This document shows positions 52,833 through 62,430 of a stretch of DNA of 64,000 bases, piece after piece. Below the pieces are notes generated by a model. The model was not told the DNA's origin. It did not search any database and worked only from the letters and a program-made list of their open reading frames with translations. The position numbers and the translations under genes are program-made. Numbering within the stretch: position 1 is the first letter of the stretch; every line of letters begins with the position of its first letter. The stretch is from Undibacterium sp049340185 (GTDB taxonomy: Bacteria; Pseudomonadota; Gammaproteobacteria; Burkholderiales; Burkholderiaceae_D). Location: NCBI RefSeq assembly GCF_049340185.1, contig NZ_JBMPPC010000006.1, positions 186,001 through 250,000 of the forward strand, given 5' to 3'.

Positions 52833-53332
52833 GGCATAGGGCGCATAGTCTTCATATCATCTGCTGACTGCTTAGGTATAGCCGGTGGCGCTACCGGACT
52901 GACCACAGACTCCGGCTTAGTTTCTTGCATGGTGTCGTGCATCATGCCAGGCATCATATTGTGATTTAAGTGGTACATCACCCATAGCGAACCGCTCATC
53001 ATAATGAAGACTAGCATGCCGGTGAACAGCAGCGCTAGCATTGACCAGCCACCTTCGGACCTGGTATTCATGTGCAGAAAATATACCATATGCACCACGA
53101 TCTGTACTGCCGCAAATCCCAGGAGAATAAATCCAGTCGTACTTGATTTATCAAAAACCTTGCCCATGACTAACCAGAATGGGATTGCCGTCAAAATTAC
53201 TGCCAGGATAAATCCTGTGGCATAGCTTTTCAGACTGCCGTGATCGGCATGCATGTGACCATGTTCATGATGCTCGTCGTGATGACCGCTGCTGCCGTGG
53301 GCATGCGCCATGTGTTCTTGGTTTGCGCTCAT
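52829..53332 (-). CDS. cyoD: Cytochrome bo3 ubiquinol oxidase subunit IV
   Basis: A 167-residue subunit with three membrane helices (about 36-57, 66-86, 98-120) and the conserved block VHMVYFLHMNTRSEGGW. It is longer than the usual 110 residues: the first 32 are His-rich (HGSSGHHDEHHEHGHMHADH) and the C-terminal 45 are Met/Pro-rich. It overlaps cyoC by ATGA. Subunit IV aids assembly of the copper-containing core. Confidence 0.93.
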   Translation of the reverse strand: MSANQEHMAHAHGSSGHHDEHHEHGHMHADHGSLKSYATGFILAVILTAIPFWLVMGKVFDKSSTTGFILLGFAAVQIVVHMVYFLHMNTRSEGGWSMLALLFTGMLVFIMMSGSLWVMYHLNHNMMPGMMHDTMQETKPESVVSPVAPPAIPKQSADDMKTMRPMP

Positions 53333-53994
53333 GGCAAGACTCCCATCAAATAGACAAAGGTAAATACGCCGATCCAGACCACATCAAGAAAATGCCAGAA
53401 CATCGACAGGCACATCAATCTTCTGCCGTTTTCTGGGGTAAGGCCATGACGACCGATCTGAAACATCAATGTAATCAGCCAGACAATACCGAAGGTGACG
53501 TGCAGACCATGTGTACCAACTAAGGCGAAGAACGAGGTCAGGAAGCCGCTACGCTGAGGACCGGCGCCTTCATGGATCAGATGCACAAATTCATACAGCT
53601 CAAAGCCAATAAAACAGGCTCCAAGCAAACCGGTAATGGCAAGCCAGGTCAATGTAGCGGAAACACGCTTACGCTGCATTTCCAACATGGCAAAGCCATA
53701 GGTGATCGATGACAACAACAGTAAGGACGTGTTGACCGCAACTAGCGGCAGGTCAAATAGTTCTGCGCCTGTTGGGCCACCTGCATAGTTACGACCGAGT
53801 ACCGCATAAGTCGCAAACAGGCAGGCGAAGATCAGGCAGTCGCTCATCAGGTAGAGCCAGAAGCCGAGCAAAGTGCCGTTTTCCGGATGATACTCTTTGA
53901 CATAGAAGTCACTGCTGGCATGCATGCTTGCGTGTGAAGTTACACTGGTGTTCAAGTTTGTGTCCTCGTTTGGAAAAGTTACCGTATTAGACAT
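53329..53994 (-). CDS. cyoC: Cytochrome bo3 ubiquinol oxidase subunit III
   Basis: A 221-residue subunit with five membrane helices. The conserved start of the fold is LGFWLYLMSDCLIFACLFATYAVL (about 43-66), and FVHLIHEGAGPQRSGFLTSFFALVGTHGLHV lies further in. ATG 53994 follows AAGG by eight bases and overlaps the end of cyoB; a GTG three codons upstream is an alternative. Confidence 0.94.
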   Translation of the reverse strand: MSNTVTFPNEDTNLNTSVTSHASMHASSDFYVKEYHPENGTLLGFWLYLMSDCLIFACLFATYAVLGRNYAGGPTGAELFDLPLVAVNTSLLLLSSITYGFAMLEMQRKRVSATLTWLAITGLLGACFIGFELYEFVHLIHEGAGPQRSGFLTSFFALVGTHGLHVTFGIVWLITLMFQIGRHGLTPENGRRLMCLSMFWHFLDVVWIGVFTFVYLMGVLP

Positions 53995-56005
53995 AGCTCG
54001 CACCTTGGCCGATACCTAACAAGCGGGTGCGTTCGCCTTCTGTCGCGACGACATCAGCAGCAGGGATGTAGTAGTCACGTTTGTAATTGAAAGTGTGAAC
54101 AATAATCGCCACCATCATTGCGGCAAAGCCTAGGCCTGCCAGCAACCACATTTGCCAGATCAAGGCAAAACCACAAACCGCACTCAGCAAGGCGATGATG
54201 AAACCAGCGCCCGTATTCTTTGGCATATGAATCGCGACAAAACCATCTTGAGGACGAGCGTATTGATTGCTCTTCATATCAGCCCATGCATCGTTGTCAT
54301 AAACTTTAGGTGTGAATGCAAAGTTATAGGCTGGTGGTGGAGAAGATGTTGACCATTCCAGCGTGCGACCACCCCAAGGATCACCAGTAAAGTCACGCAA
54401 TGAGGCACGACGTTTAAAGCTGACATACAACTGAATGATGAAGGAGGAGATGCCCAAAGCAATCAAGAAAGCACCGAATGCGGCGATCTGGAACCAGATT
54501 TGCAAAGAGGGATCTTCAAAATGGCTCAGGCGTCGTGTTACCCCCATCAGGCCGAGTACATATAAGGGCATGAAAGCGAAGTAGAAACCGATCGTCCAGA
54601 ACCAGAAGCAGCATTTGCCCCAGAAATCATCGAGTTTGTAACCAAACGCTTTTGGAAACCAGTAGTTAATTCCGGCGAACATACCAAACAATACGCCACC
54701 AATAATCACATTATGGAAGTGAGCGATCAGGAACAGACTGTTATGCAGAACGAAATCGGCTGGCGGTACCGCTAACAATACGCCCGTCATGCCACCAATA
54801 ACGAAGGTGATCATGAAACCGATTGTCCATAACATTGGTAATTCAAAGCGAATACGACCACGGTACATTGTGAACAGCCAGTTAAATATTTTCGCACCGG
54901 TCGGGATAGAAATAATCATGGTCGTGATGCCGAAGAACGAATTAACACTCGCGCCAGATCCCATGGTAAAGAAGTGATGCAGCCATACCAGGTACGACAA
55001 GATCGTAATCACCACGGTTGCATAGACCATGGAGGTATAGCCGAACAAACGCTTACTGCAAAAGGTCGATACGATTTCAGAGAAAATACCGAACGCAGGC
55101 AAGACCAGAATATAGACTTCAGGATGACCCCAGATCCAGATCAGATTCACATACATCATGGCATTGCCGCCCATGTCGTTAGTGAAGAAGTTGGTGCCGA
55201 ACATGCGATCCAATGACAACATACCTAGTACCGCAGTCAGGACCGGGAAGGCAGCAACGATCAGTACGTTGGTGCACAGTGCAGTCCAAGTAAATACGGG
55301 CATCTTCATCATCGTCATTCCAGGGGCACGCATTTTGACGATCGTCGCTATCAGGTTAATCCCTGAGAGCAGTGTGCCAACACCAGCAATCTGTAGTGAC
55401 CAGATGTAGTAATCAACGCCGACATCCGGGCTTGCCAGAATCCCGGACAACGGCGGATAAGCCAGCCAGCCGGTACGGGCAAACTCACCTACAAACAGTG
55501 ACGCCATCACCAGGCCGCCGCCGAATGCGGTCATCCAGAAGCTGAAGTTGTTTAGGAAAGGGAACGCCACATCGCGTGCACCAATCTGCAACGGTACTAC
55601 ATAGTTCATCAAGCCAGTCACCAAAGGCATCGCCACGAAAAAAATCATGATCACGCCATGCGCCGTAAAGATCTGGTCATAGTGATGTGGTGGCAAAAAA
55701 CCGGCGGAATCACCGAATGCCAGCGCTTGCTGCAGACGCATCATGATGGCGTCTGCAAAGCCACGCAGTAGCATCACCAAAGCAAAAATTACATACATGA
55801 TGCCGATACGTTTGTGGTCGATACTCGTGAACCAGTCACGCCATAGCATGCCCCATAAACGGAAATACGTGAGTGCGCCAAGAACGGCAGCACCGCCCAG
55901 ACCGACCGCAATGAATGTCGCGAGCAGTATGGGTTCGTGAAAGGGGATGGCATCCCAGGTGAGACGGCCGAAAATCAACTTTGTCAGATCGATGTGGTCT
56001 TGCAT
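53987..56005 (-). CDS. cyoB: Cytochrome bo3 ubiquinol oxidase subunit I
   Basis: A 672-residue catalytic haem-copper oxidase subunit with about 15 helices. Haem and copper ligands lie in TAHGVIMIFFVAMP (haem b), WGHPEVYILVLPAFG (CuB His and the cross-linked Tyr), LHHFFTMG (CuB His pair) and NSLFLIAHFHNVI (haem o). It reduces oxygen to water with quinol electrons and pumps protons. It is second in cyoABCD. Confidence 0.97.
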   Translation of the reverse strand: MQDHIDLTKLIFGRLTWDAIPFHEPILLATFIAVGLGGAAVLGALTYFRLWGMLWRDWFTSIDHKRIGIMYVIFALVMLLRGFADAIMMRLQQALAFGDSAGFLPPHHYDQIFTAHGVIMIFFVAMPLVTGLMNYVVPLQIGARDVAFPFLNNFSFWMTAFGGGLVMASLFVGEFARTGWLAYPPLSGILASPDVGVDYYIWSLQIAGVGTLLSGINLIATIVKMRAPGMTMMKMPVFTWTALCTNVLIVAAFPVLTAVLGMLSLDRMFGTNFFTNDMGGNAMMYVNLIWIWGHPEVYILVLPAFGIFSEIVSTFCSKRLFGYTSMVYATVVITILSYLVWLHHFFTMGSGASVNSFFGITTMIISIPTGAKIFNWLFTMYRGRIRFELPMLWTIGFMITFVIGGMTGVLLAVPPADFVLHNSLFLIAHFHNVIIGGVLFGMFAGINYWFPKAFGYKLDDFWGKCCFWFWTIGFYFAFMPLYVLGLMGVTRRLSHFEDPSLQIWFQIAAFGAFLIALGISSFIIQLYVSFKRRASLRDFTGDPWGGRTLEWSTSSPPPAYNFAFTPKVYDNDAWADMKSNQYARPQDGFVAIHMPKNTGAGFIIALLSAVCGFALIWQMWLLAGLGFAAMMVAIIVHTFNYKRDYYIPAADVVATEGERTRLLGIGQGASYV

Positions 56006-56007
56006 CT

Positions 56008-57060
56008 TTATTTTCCGGTGGTAAGAGGGGATGCGGAGCAGATATCAGCATCTGTATTCAGCGCGAGGCGCGACGTACTGTCTTGCTTTACGCGCTCAGC
56101 AAACATGTTAGTGAAACTGGTTTTGATACCCGATGCAGCATAGGCTTTTGCGTTTGCGCTGGCATTGCTCATCATCATTTTGTCCATACAGACCTCGCCA
56201 TCTGCAACACAGCGGTTCAGGATGGCGTGATATAGATCCACGTCAACGGCTGCATAGCGGCGTGTCGGGTCGCGTTGACTAGGCTTTTCCAGTTGCAAAT
56301 AGTCGTTGCGAGCCAGCGTGCTTCCTTGTGCCTTGGTTTTTTGTACCCAAAGATCAAAATCTTGTGCGCTTAGACCATGAAATTTGAACCGCATGTCCGA
56401 AAATCCTGCGCCACTGTAATTAGCGGAAAAACCATCAAACTCACCTGCTTTATTGATCACTGCATTCAGCGAGGTTTCCATGCCGGGCATGGCGTAGATC
56501 TGACCCGCCAAGGCAGGAATGAAAAAGGAGTTCATGACAGTGGATGCAGTGATTTTAAAATGCACAGGAACATCTACAGGTGCTGCCAGTTCATTCACCG
56601 TCGCGATTCCGAGGTCGGGGTAGATGAATAACCATTTCCAGTCCAAGGCCACCACTTCAACATTCAGCGTTTTGGTGCCCGCAGGGATGGGCTTGTTCTC
56701 ACTGATGCGTGACAATTTGCGGTAAGGATCCAGTGTATGGGTGCTAATCCAGGTGATCAGTCCCAGTGCAATAATGATCAGCAGAGGAGCGCCCCAAATT
56801 ACGAGTTCCAGTTGGGTGGAATGATCCCAGTCTGGTTCATACGTGGCAGCAGTATTATTTTTTCTATATCGCCATGCAAATAAAAATGTCAAAATGATCA
56901 CGGGAATAATGATCAGTAACATCAGCATGGTGGATACCCAGATAAGATGGCTTTGCTGTGCCGCGATATCGCCGGAAGGATTCATTACAACGGTGTTGCA
57001 GCCTGCGAGCAAGACCGTTGGTAATAAAACCAACATGAACCGAGTTATTAGTGAAGTCAT
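56008..57060 (-). CDS. cyoA: Cytochrome bo3 ubiquinol oxidase subunit II
   Basis: A 350-residue lipoprotein subunit with lipobox LLAGC (Cys21), two helices (about 44-66, 88-108) and a periplasmic cupredoxin-like domain. The CuA ligands are absent, as in quinol oxidases: the region PALAGQIYAMPGMETSLN has no Cys pair. The cyoA-cyoB gap is two bases. It opens the operon, with an FNR-like site immediately upstream. Confidence 0.95.
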   Translation of the reverse strand: MTSLITRFMLVLLPTVLLAGCNTVVMNPSGDIAAQQSHLIWVSTMLMLLIIIPVIILTFLFAWRYRKNNTAATYEPDWDHSTQLELVIWGAPLLIIIALGLITWISTHTLDPYRKLSRISENKPIPAGTKTLNVEVVALDWKWLFIYPDLGIATVNELAAPVDVPVHFKITASTVMNSFFIPALAGQIYAMPGMETSLNAVINKAGEFDGFSANYSGAGFSDMRFKFHGLSAQDFDLWVQKTKAQGSTLARNDYLQLEKPSQRDPTRRYAAVDVDLYHAILNRCVADGEVCMDKMMMSNASANAKAYAASGIKTSFTNMFAERVKQDSTSRLALNTDADICSASPLTTGK

Positions 57061-57062
57061 TT

Positions 57063-57076
57063 TTGAGCTATATCAA
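57063..57076 (-). promoter_or_regulatory. FNR/ANR-like site upstream of cyoA
   Basis: TTGAGCTATATCAA matches the FNR consensus TTGAT-N4-ATCAA at nine of ten defined bases. It lies 2-16 bases upstream of the cyoA ATG, a place where binding would repress, in line with anaerobic repression of cyo in other bacteria. Confidence 0.5.
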
Positions 57077-57200
57077 TACTAAAAAAATTTGTGCTACTGT
57101 ACTTCTAGTAACGGAAATTGACGATTGGACGTTTTGTCCTACCCTAACCATACAGACATGAGTAACCGCAGAGTTACCGGCAATAACGACAGAGACGACC

Positions 57201-58547
57201 ATGACGACCATTATCAGCAGCAGCGAAAAACAATCAAACTTCACTATAGATTCTTCTACAAAGAACACCAGAAATACCAAAGCCGATCACGGGTCAATTG
57301 CACCCGGAGAGATTGCGATCGGCGTTGTGATAGGGCGAGCATCGGAATACTTTGATTTTTTCGTGTACGCCATTGCATCGGTACTGGTTTTTCCAGAAGT
57401 ATTTTTCCCTTTTGAGCAAAGACTCGAGGGCACGCTGTACGCCTTTGTTATTTTTTCATTCGCCTTTCTGGCGCGTCCTTTTGGGACGGTCGCTTTCATG
57501 GAGATACAGCGTCGCCTTGGGCGTGAGGCGAAGTTGACGATTGCCTTATTTTTGTTAGGCATTTCTACTGCGGGCATCGCGTTTTTGCCGACATTTAGTC
57601 ACCTTGGCGTGACGTCGATTGTCTTGCTGTCTGCGCTGAGAATAGGGCAGGGACTTGCTCTGGGCGGTTCCTGGGATGGCTTGCCGTCCTTGCTTGCCTT
57701 GAATGCACCTCAGAATAAACGTGGCTGGTATGCGATGCTAGGACAACTGGGCGCGCCAGTTGGTTTTATGATTGCGGCAGGATTGTTTGCCTATCTTTTG
57801 GCAAATCTGTCGGCTGTCGATTTTCTCGATTGGGGCTGGCGGTATCCTTTTTATGTCGCGTTTGCTATCAATGTAGTAGCGCTGTTTGCCAGATTGAGGT
57901 TGGTCTCCACTAATGAATACACGCACTTACTGGATGAAAAAGAACTGGAGCCAACCAACATCGTAGAAATGGCTGGTTCCCAAGGTCGTAATTTGCTGAT
58001 CGGTGCGTTGGCTGCCCTGGCAAGTTATGCCTTGTTCCATCTGGTGACAGTGTTCCCGCTGTCCTGGATTACCTTGTATTCACAACGTGACCTAAGCCAT
58101 TTTTTAATCATACAAATGATTGGTGCCGCACTGATGGCGGGTGGAGTAATTGTTTCTGGCCTGATTGCAGATCGTATCGGACGCCGTAAATTATTGGGCT
58201 CACTCGCATTAATGATTGCGGTATTGAGTGGATTTGTACCGACACTATTGGGTGGCAGCGAGCTGGGGCAAAATATCTTTATTTTGCTGGGATTTAGTGT
58301 GCTGGGCTTGTCTTACGGTCAGGCGGCAGGAGCAGTAACGGCTAATTTTTTACCTAAATATCGCTATACCGGTGCTGCGTTAACTTCGGATATCTCCTGG
58401 CTGGTCGGTGCGGGGTTTGCTCCCTTAGTGGCGCTAGGCCTGTCGTCGCATTTTGGTCTGGAGTATGTCAGCCTGTACTTGTTGTCTGGTGCCGCATGTT
58501 CCATGGCGGCCCTGAGTTTGAACCGTGCACTTGAGATAAAAAATTGA
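57201..58547 (+). CDS. MFS transporter of the metabolite:H+ symporter type
   Basis: A 448-residue inner-membrane protein with about 12 hydrophobic segments. The block IAIGVVIGRASEYFDFFVYAIASVLVFPEVFFP (about 38-70) is typical of the metabolite:H+ symporter group, which carries dicarboxylates, alpha-ketoglutarate or betaine-type substrates. LIADRIGRRKLLG is the second-half loop motif. It is divergent from cyoA across a 140-base promoter region. The substrate is unknown. Confidence 0.88.
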   Translation: MTTIISSSEKQSNFTIDSSTKNTRNTKADHGSIAPGEIAIGVVIGRASEYFDFFVYAIASVLVFPEVFFPFEQRLEGTLYAFVIFSFAFLARPFGTVAFMEIQRRLGREAKLTIALFLLGISTAGIAFLPTFSHLGVTSIVLLSALRIGQGLALGGSWDGLPSLLALNAPQNKRGWYAMLGQLGAPVGFMIAAGLFAYLLANLSAVDFLDWGWRYPFYVAFAINVVALFARLRLVSTNEYTHLLDEKELEPTNIVEMAGSQGRNLLIGALAALASYALFHLVTVFPLSWITLYSQRDLSHFLIIQMIGAALMAGGVIVSGLIADRIGRRKLLGSLALMIAVLSGFVPTLLGGSELGQNIFILLGFSVLGLSYGQAAGAVTANFLPKYRYTGAALTSDISWLVGAGFAPLVALGLSSHFGLEYVSLYLLSGAACSMAALSLNRALEIKN

Positions 58548-59150
58548 TGTAAAGAGGTAAATTGAATTTGTATCGCTACATTGGGAGCTGTTAAAAAACT
58601 CCCTATTCCATGGAATCGCTGACTTCTGCCTTTTTCTGTGTCAGCTCGTCTCTGTTGTGCGCGGGTTTGGTTTTTGCATTAGTTCTATAAATAATGGGTT
58701 ATTGAGTAATTCGAAAACCGAATCCGTAATGCTGATGCGCCTTCTGGAGTGAAATGCCTCTGGAGGCCGCATCCAGCCTGCGGATTCAATCCATAGAATT
58801 TCTAAGAACCTCACTCGGACATATCGCCTCGAGTTATCGCAAATCTTCAAGCCTCGCAATACTGGCCATTGACGTATGAGTGCATTGGGCTCATTCATCT
58901 TGCCAGGCGCTGCTATATCTTGTTTAAAAGGCTAGTTCGAAGTTCACCGAAGTCCTGATAAGCCGCGTCGTTTTCTCGGTTTTTTGTTCCATATAAGCCT
59001 CTCATATTCCATTGGAGTTAAACACTTTTACGGGAGAAAATATTTTCCTATGGAAATAATTGCCACGTGGAAATTAAAAAGTTACACTATGCGCCTTTGC
59101 TTTTGGCGAGTGGTGTCAGGGCAAATCCCTATTTTTTAATTTCTGGTGTA
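58548..59150. other. Intergenic region with palindromic element
   Basis: No gene is supported. It contains copy D of the 68-bp element (58720-58787). A minus-strand frame at 58641-58898 reads straight through the element and is rejected. Confidence 0.7.
58720..58787. repeat. 68-bp palindromic element, copy D
   Basis: GAATCCG and CGGATTC form the ends. Read in reverse it shares GCAGGCTGGATGCGGC, TCCAGAGGCATTTCA and AGGCGCA with copies E and F. Confidence 0.8.
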
Positions 59151-59489
59151 ATGATGACAAAATTCCTGATCGCATCCCTCTTCGTAATTTCGGCGTCTTC
59201 TGCATTTGCTTCTGAAAGTGTGCCTGTTCTCGAAAAACAATCCTGTGAGAAACCAGCCTATCCAAAAGCGTCCTTGATGAATGAAGAATCTGGTACGGTT
59301 GTGTTCTCAGTCCTGGTCGGGCCAGATGGTGCCGTAATGGACTCTAAAGTTGATAAGTCCAGTGGCTCCAAAACTCTGGATAAGGCAGCATTGAAAACTT
59401 ATACGGCATGCAAATTCAAGCCAGCGACAAAAGACGGCAAACCTCAGCAAGCCTGGACAAAAATTGAATATGTATGGAGCCTGACCTGA
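59151..59489 (+). CDS. Secreted TonB C-terminal-domain protein
   Basis: A 112-residue protein: signal peptide (about 1-19, ending AFA) and a single TonB-type domain (EKPAYPKASLMNEESGTVVFSVLVGPDGAVMDSKVDKSSG, then LKTYTACKFKPATKDGKP). It lacks the membrane anchor and Pro-rich span of true TonB, so it acts as a free periplasmic domain. Two Cys may form a disulfide. I start at ATG 59151 or the adjacent ATG 59154. Confidence 0.85.
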   Translation: MMTKFLIASLFVISASSAFASESVPVLEKQSCEKPAYPKASLMNEESGTVVFSVLVGPDGAVMDSKVDKSSGSKTLDKAALKTYTACKFKPATKDGKPQQAWTKIEYVWSLT

Positions 59490-59735
59490 TGATCAATCTG
59501 GCCGCTAATTTGTACATCACTGTCAAAACTACCCCTCACTGATTTCCTCTGCTTAATCATCGCAGCACAATGCAACACTTGAGCGAACCTGGCTAAAGCA
59601 GATCAACGCAGATCAACGCATAAGCATGCGTGAAAATGTTCTGCTTTAACCGGGAGAGTCGCGAACCCTGGTCGCTAATATATTTGCTAAACTAAAGAAC
59701 TCGCCACTTCTGGTTTTTGCAAATCATCTGATCTC

Positions 59736-61355
59736 ATGAAAATTCAATCTGCTTTATCTGCCAGCACTGCACGCACATTGCCGGGTGTACTGGCGACTTC
59801 TATTGCTGGTCTGGTTTTATGTTTGGCTAATCCCGTTTTTGCAGTGGACAAACCTGCTATATCAGCAGCACCTGTCGCTGCATCAACCGGTCACAGCGAT
59901 TCAGGCGGTATCGATTGGCGTAAAGATAATGATGTGGATGCCGCATTTGTACAAGCGAAGGCATCAAAGAAACCCCTGTTTTTATATTGGGGTGCCGTCT
60001 GGTGTCCGCCTTGCAATCAGGTCAAGGCAACTATTTTTAATCGTCAGGATTTTATCGATCGCTCACGTCATTTCATCCCTGTGTATCTGGACGGTGATAC
60101 ACCAGGCGCGCAAAAACTGGCAGCCCGCTTCAAGGTGCGCGGGTATCCGACCATGATCTTGTTCAAGCCGGATGGTTCTGAAATCACGCGCTTACCTGGT
60201 GAGGTTGATGCTGAACGATATTTGCAAGTGCTGGTTTCGGCGATGAACAGTAGTTTGTCAGTGCAAGACAGTCTGAAGCTTGCTTTGGCCGGAAGTAAAA
60301 AAGTCAGCGCTGAGGACTGGAGTTTATTAGCAGATTATTCTTGGGATGATCCTGAGCAAAAGCTGGTCAATAACAAAGACGTTGCAAGTACTTTGTTTCG
60401 TCTGGCTGAGCTTTGTCCTGCCGGTCCCAATGCGACCCGCTTATACTTAAAAGCCTTGTCGGTGAGTGCTTCGACACCGCCGGGACAGAACAGTATTGAC
60501 AAGACCGTAGCGTTGGAGAAGGTGATTAAGGCATTGGGAGATACTCATCTCGCCAGGGATAATATGGACATCGTCACCGGTAGTCCCGCTGAGTTACTGG
60601 ATTATCTCAGCGCACCTAAAACCGATACCAGAAGTAAGTTGATTGTGGCACTGAATGCCGCTTTGCTTAAACTGGCCGATGACACAACCCTGTCAAAAAC
60701 GGATCGTTTAGGTGCCGTCAATGGTTTAGCGACGCTGGCTAAATTAGATAACGCCAAACCTGAGCCTGGTTTTCTGAAAGATATTCAAAAACGTGTAACG
60801 CAGATTGAGCAGGCGACGACAGATGCCTATGAGCGTCAATCAGTCGTGAATGCTGCTGCGCATGCGTATGGCTCTGCGGGAATGCTGGACGAGTCTGACA
60901 ATCTGCTGAAGGCAGAATTAAAGCGCTCGCATTCGCCATATTATTTCATGTCCAGCTTAGCGTCGAATGCCAAGAAGCGCGGTGATAAAGCTGCCGCCGT
61001 GAACTGGTATGAGCAAGCCTATAACGCTGCCAAAGGTCCTGCAACGCGTTTGCAGTGGGGCTCCAGTTACGTCAGTGGTTTGACAGAATTGGCGCCATCG
61101 GAAGATGCACGCATAGAAAAAGCAGTGCAGAGCGTACTGGCAGAAATTGGCACTACCGAAAACGCATTTTATGAGCGTAACCGCGCCTATCTGGATCGTA
61201 TGGGAAAAAAGCTATTGGAATGGAATAAGGACGGTAAACATCAAGCTTCTTTCCAAAAAGTCCGCACACAACTCGACGGCATTTGTGCAAAATTGCCGGC
61301 AAATGATCCGCAACGGGCAGCATGTCAGGCTGTTCTGAGCAATGCTAAATCTTGA
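59736..61355 (+). CDS. Secreted thioredoxin-fold protein with long helical C-terminal region
   Basis: A 539-residue protein with a signal peptide (about 1-36, ending VFA), a thioredoxin-like domain (about 60-175) with active site WGAVWCPPCNQ (Cys90, Cys93) and cis-Pro in VRGYPTMILF, then about 350 residues of helices resembling repeats (possibly TPR-like). It is likely a periplasmic thiol-disulfide protein whose tail binds partners. It stands alone with a terminator after it. Confidence 0.85.
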   Translation: MKIQSALSASTARTLPGVLATSIAGLVLCLANPVFAVDKPAISAAPVAASTGHSDSGGIDWRKDNDVDAAFVQAKASKKPLFLYWGAVWCPPCNQVKATIFNRQDFIDRSRHFIPVYLDGDTPGAQKLAARFKVRGYPTMILFKPDGSEITRLPGEVDAERYLQVLVSAMNSSLSVQDSLKLALAGSKKVSAEDWSLLADYSWDDPEQKLVNNKDVASTLFRLAELCPAGPNATRLYLKALSVSASTPPGQNSIDKTVALEKVIKALGDTHLARDNMDIVTGSPAELLDYLSAPKTDTRSKLIVALNAALLKLADDTTLSKTDRLGAVNGLATLAKLDNAKPEPGFLKDIQKRVTQIEQATTDAYERQSVVNAAAHAYGSAGMLDESDNLLKAELKRSHSPYYFMSSLASNAKKRGDKAAAVNWYEQAYNAAKGPATRLQWGSSYVSGLTELAPSEDARIEKAVQSVLAEIGTTENAFYERNRAYLDRMGKKLLEWNKDGKHQASFQKVRTQLDGICAKLPANDPQRAACQAVLSNAKS

Positions 61356-61369
61356 GACACTCCTGATAA

Positions 61370-61413
61370 AAAAACAGCTCACAGGCTGAAAAGCATGTGA
61401 GCTGTTTTTTTAT
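61370..61413. terminator. Rho-independent terminator
   Basis: AAAACAGCTCACA pairs with TGTGAGCTGTTTT over 13 bases with a loop of about 15 bases, with A and T runs outside. It serves the thioredoxin gene and possibly the convergent amidotransferase gene. Confidence 0.9.
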
Positions 61414-61501
61414 CTTCAGGCAAGTGCTGAAAGGCGCTTTTAGTATTATTTATATGTGAGCATACCGTGTTTTTATGCACGACTACAATAACATTGAATG
61501 C

Positions 61502-62329
61502 TTAAACCAATTCTGGAATTGGTTCACTGATAGCAGCTGGAACCAAAACACCTTTCGCCGGATGGCCTGCAAGGAACATCTTCAGTTCACCCGGGTGGAA
61601 TGCGGACCATGCTTCATCGGATGTGAGTGGTTTGGTAGCAATCACGGCGATTTTATCGTCAGGCTTATTAAATTGACTAAAATCGATGCTCTTGTCGCAG
61701 TCGATCAAGGCCGCGGTAGAGAATGGATACTCACGCACGACATAGTGTAAGTTGGTGGAGCAGTGTGCAAAAAGAGCATCGCCGTTAGACAGCATAAAGT
61801 TGAATACACCGTGTGAGGCGATTTCTCGCGTGATATCGGTGATTGCATCGAACAGGACATCTGATTCTGGAATGGTCTGTGCGCTGGCATCTGGAAAGCG
61901 CGTACGCAGGCCTTCCATCAGATGGCAGAACGCCAATTCACTATCTGTTTCACCAACCGGATGGTAGAGGCCTTGTAATTCGGGATGGAAATTTTTCAGA
62001 TCACCATTGTGGGCAAAGATCCAGTACCGCCCCCATAGCTCACGCATGAAGGGATGATTATTTTCCAGAATGATTGTGCCCTGGGTCGCTTTGCGTATAT
62101 GCGCAATGACGTTGCAGGATTTGATGGGATTGCGTTTGATCATCTCGGCCAGGGGCGAGGTGATGGAAGACAGGTGATCAGTGAATAAGCGACAACCAGA
62201 GCCGTGATAAAAAGCAATACCCCAGCCATCCTTGTGTTCATCCGTCAGACCGCCACGCGCTGAAAATCCTTCAAACGAGAAAGTGATCTCAGCGGGGTTA
62301 TTGCAATTCATTCCAAGTAACTGACACAT
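61502..62329 (-). CDS. Class II glutamine amidotransferase, YafJ-like
   Basis: A 275-residue enzyme with catalytic Cys2 (MCQLLGMNCN), HKDGWGIAFY (about 32-41), VIAHIRKATQGT (about 74-85) and FAHNGDL (about 104-110) as in N-terminal-nucleophile amidotransferases. The synthetase half found in purF or glmS is absent, as in YafJ/EgtC-type proteins. It hydrolyses a gamma-glutamyl amide, substrate unknown. Confidence 0.9.
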   Translation of the reverse strand: MCQLLGMNCNNPAEITFSFEGFSARGGLTDEHKDGWGIAFYHGSGCRLFTDHLSSITSPLAEMIKRNPIKSCNVIAHIRKATQGTIILENNHPFMRELWGRYWIFAHNGDLKNFHPELQGLYHPVGETDSELAFCHLMEGLRTRFPDASAQTIPESDVLFDAITDITREIASHGVFNFMLSNGDALFAHCSTNLHYVVREYPFSTAALIDCDKSIDFSQFNKPDDKIAVIATKPLTSDEAWSAFHPGELKMFLAGHPAKGVLVPAAISEPIPELV

Positions 62330-62430
62330 CGCCTGCTATCCTGACACTAAAAACAAGGTACTACGCCTAAAATACTCTTGCTATGAAGTAAGGTGTAAAT
62401 TATTTACACTTAATTGCAATTATTTTTCAT

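Noticed and set aside
58641..58898. An 85-residue minus-strand frame through the 68-bp element
   Set aside because: Its middle is a translation of the repeat (AGWMRPPEAFHS, also seen in frame near 26482), so it is a repeat artefact.
59596..59620. Short tandem AGATCAACGC repeat before the thioredoxin gene
   Set aside because: Only two units with no symmetry; too little to call a site.
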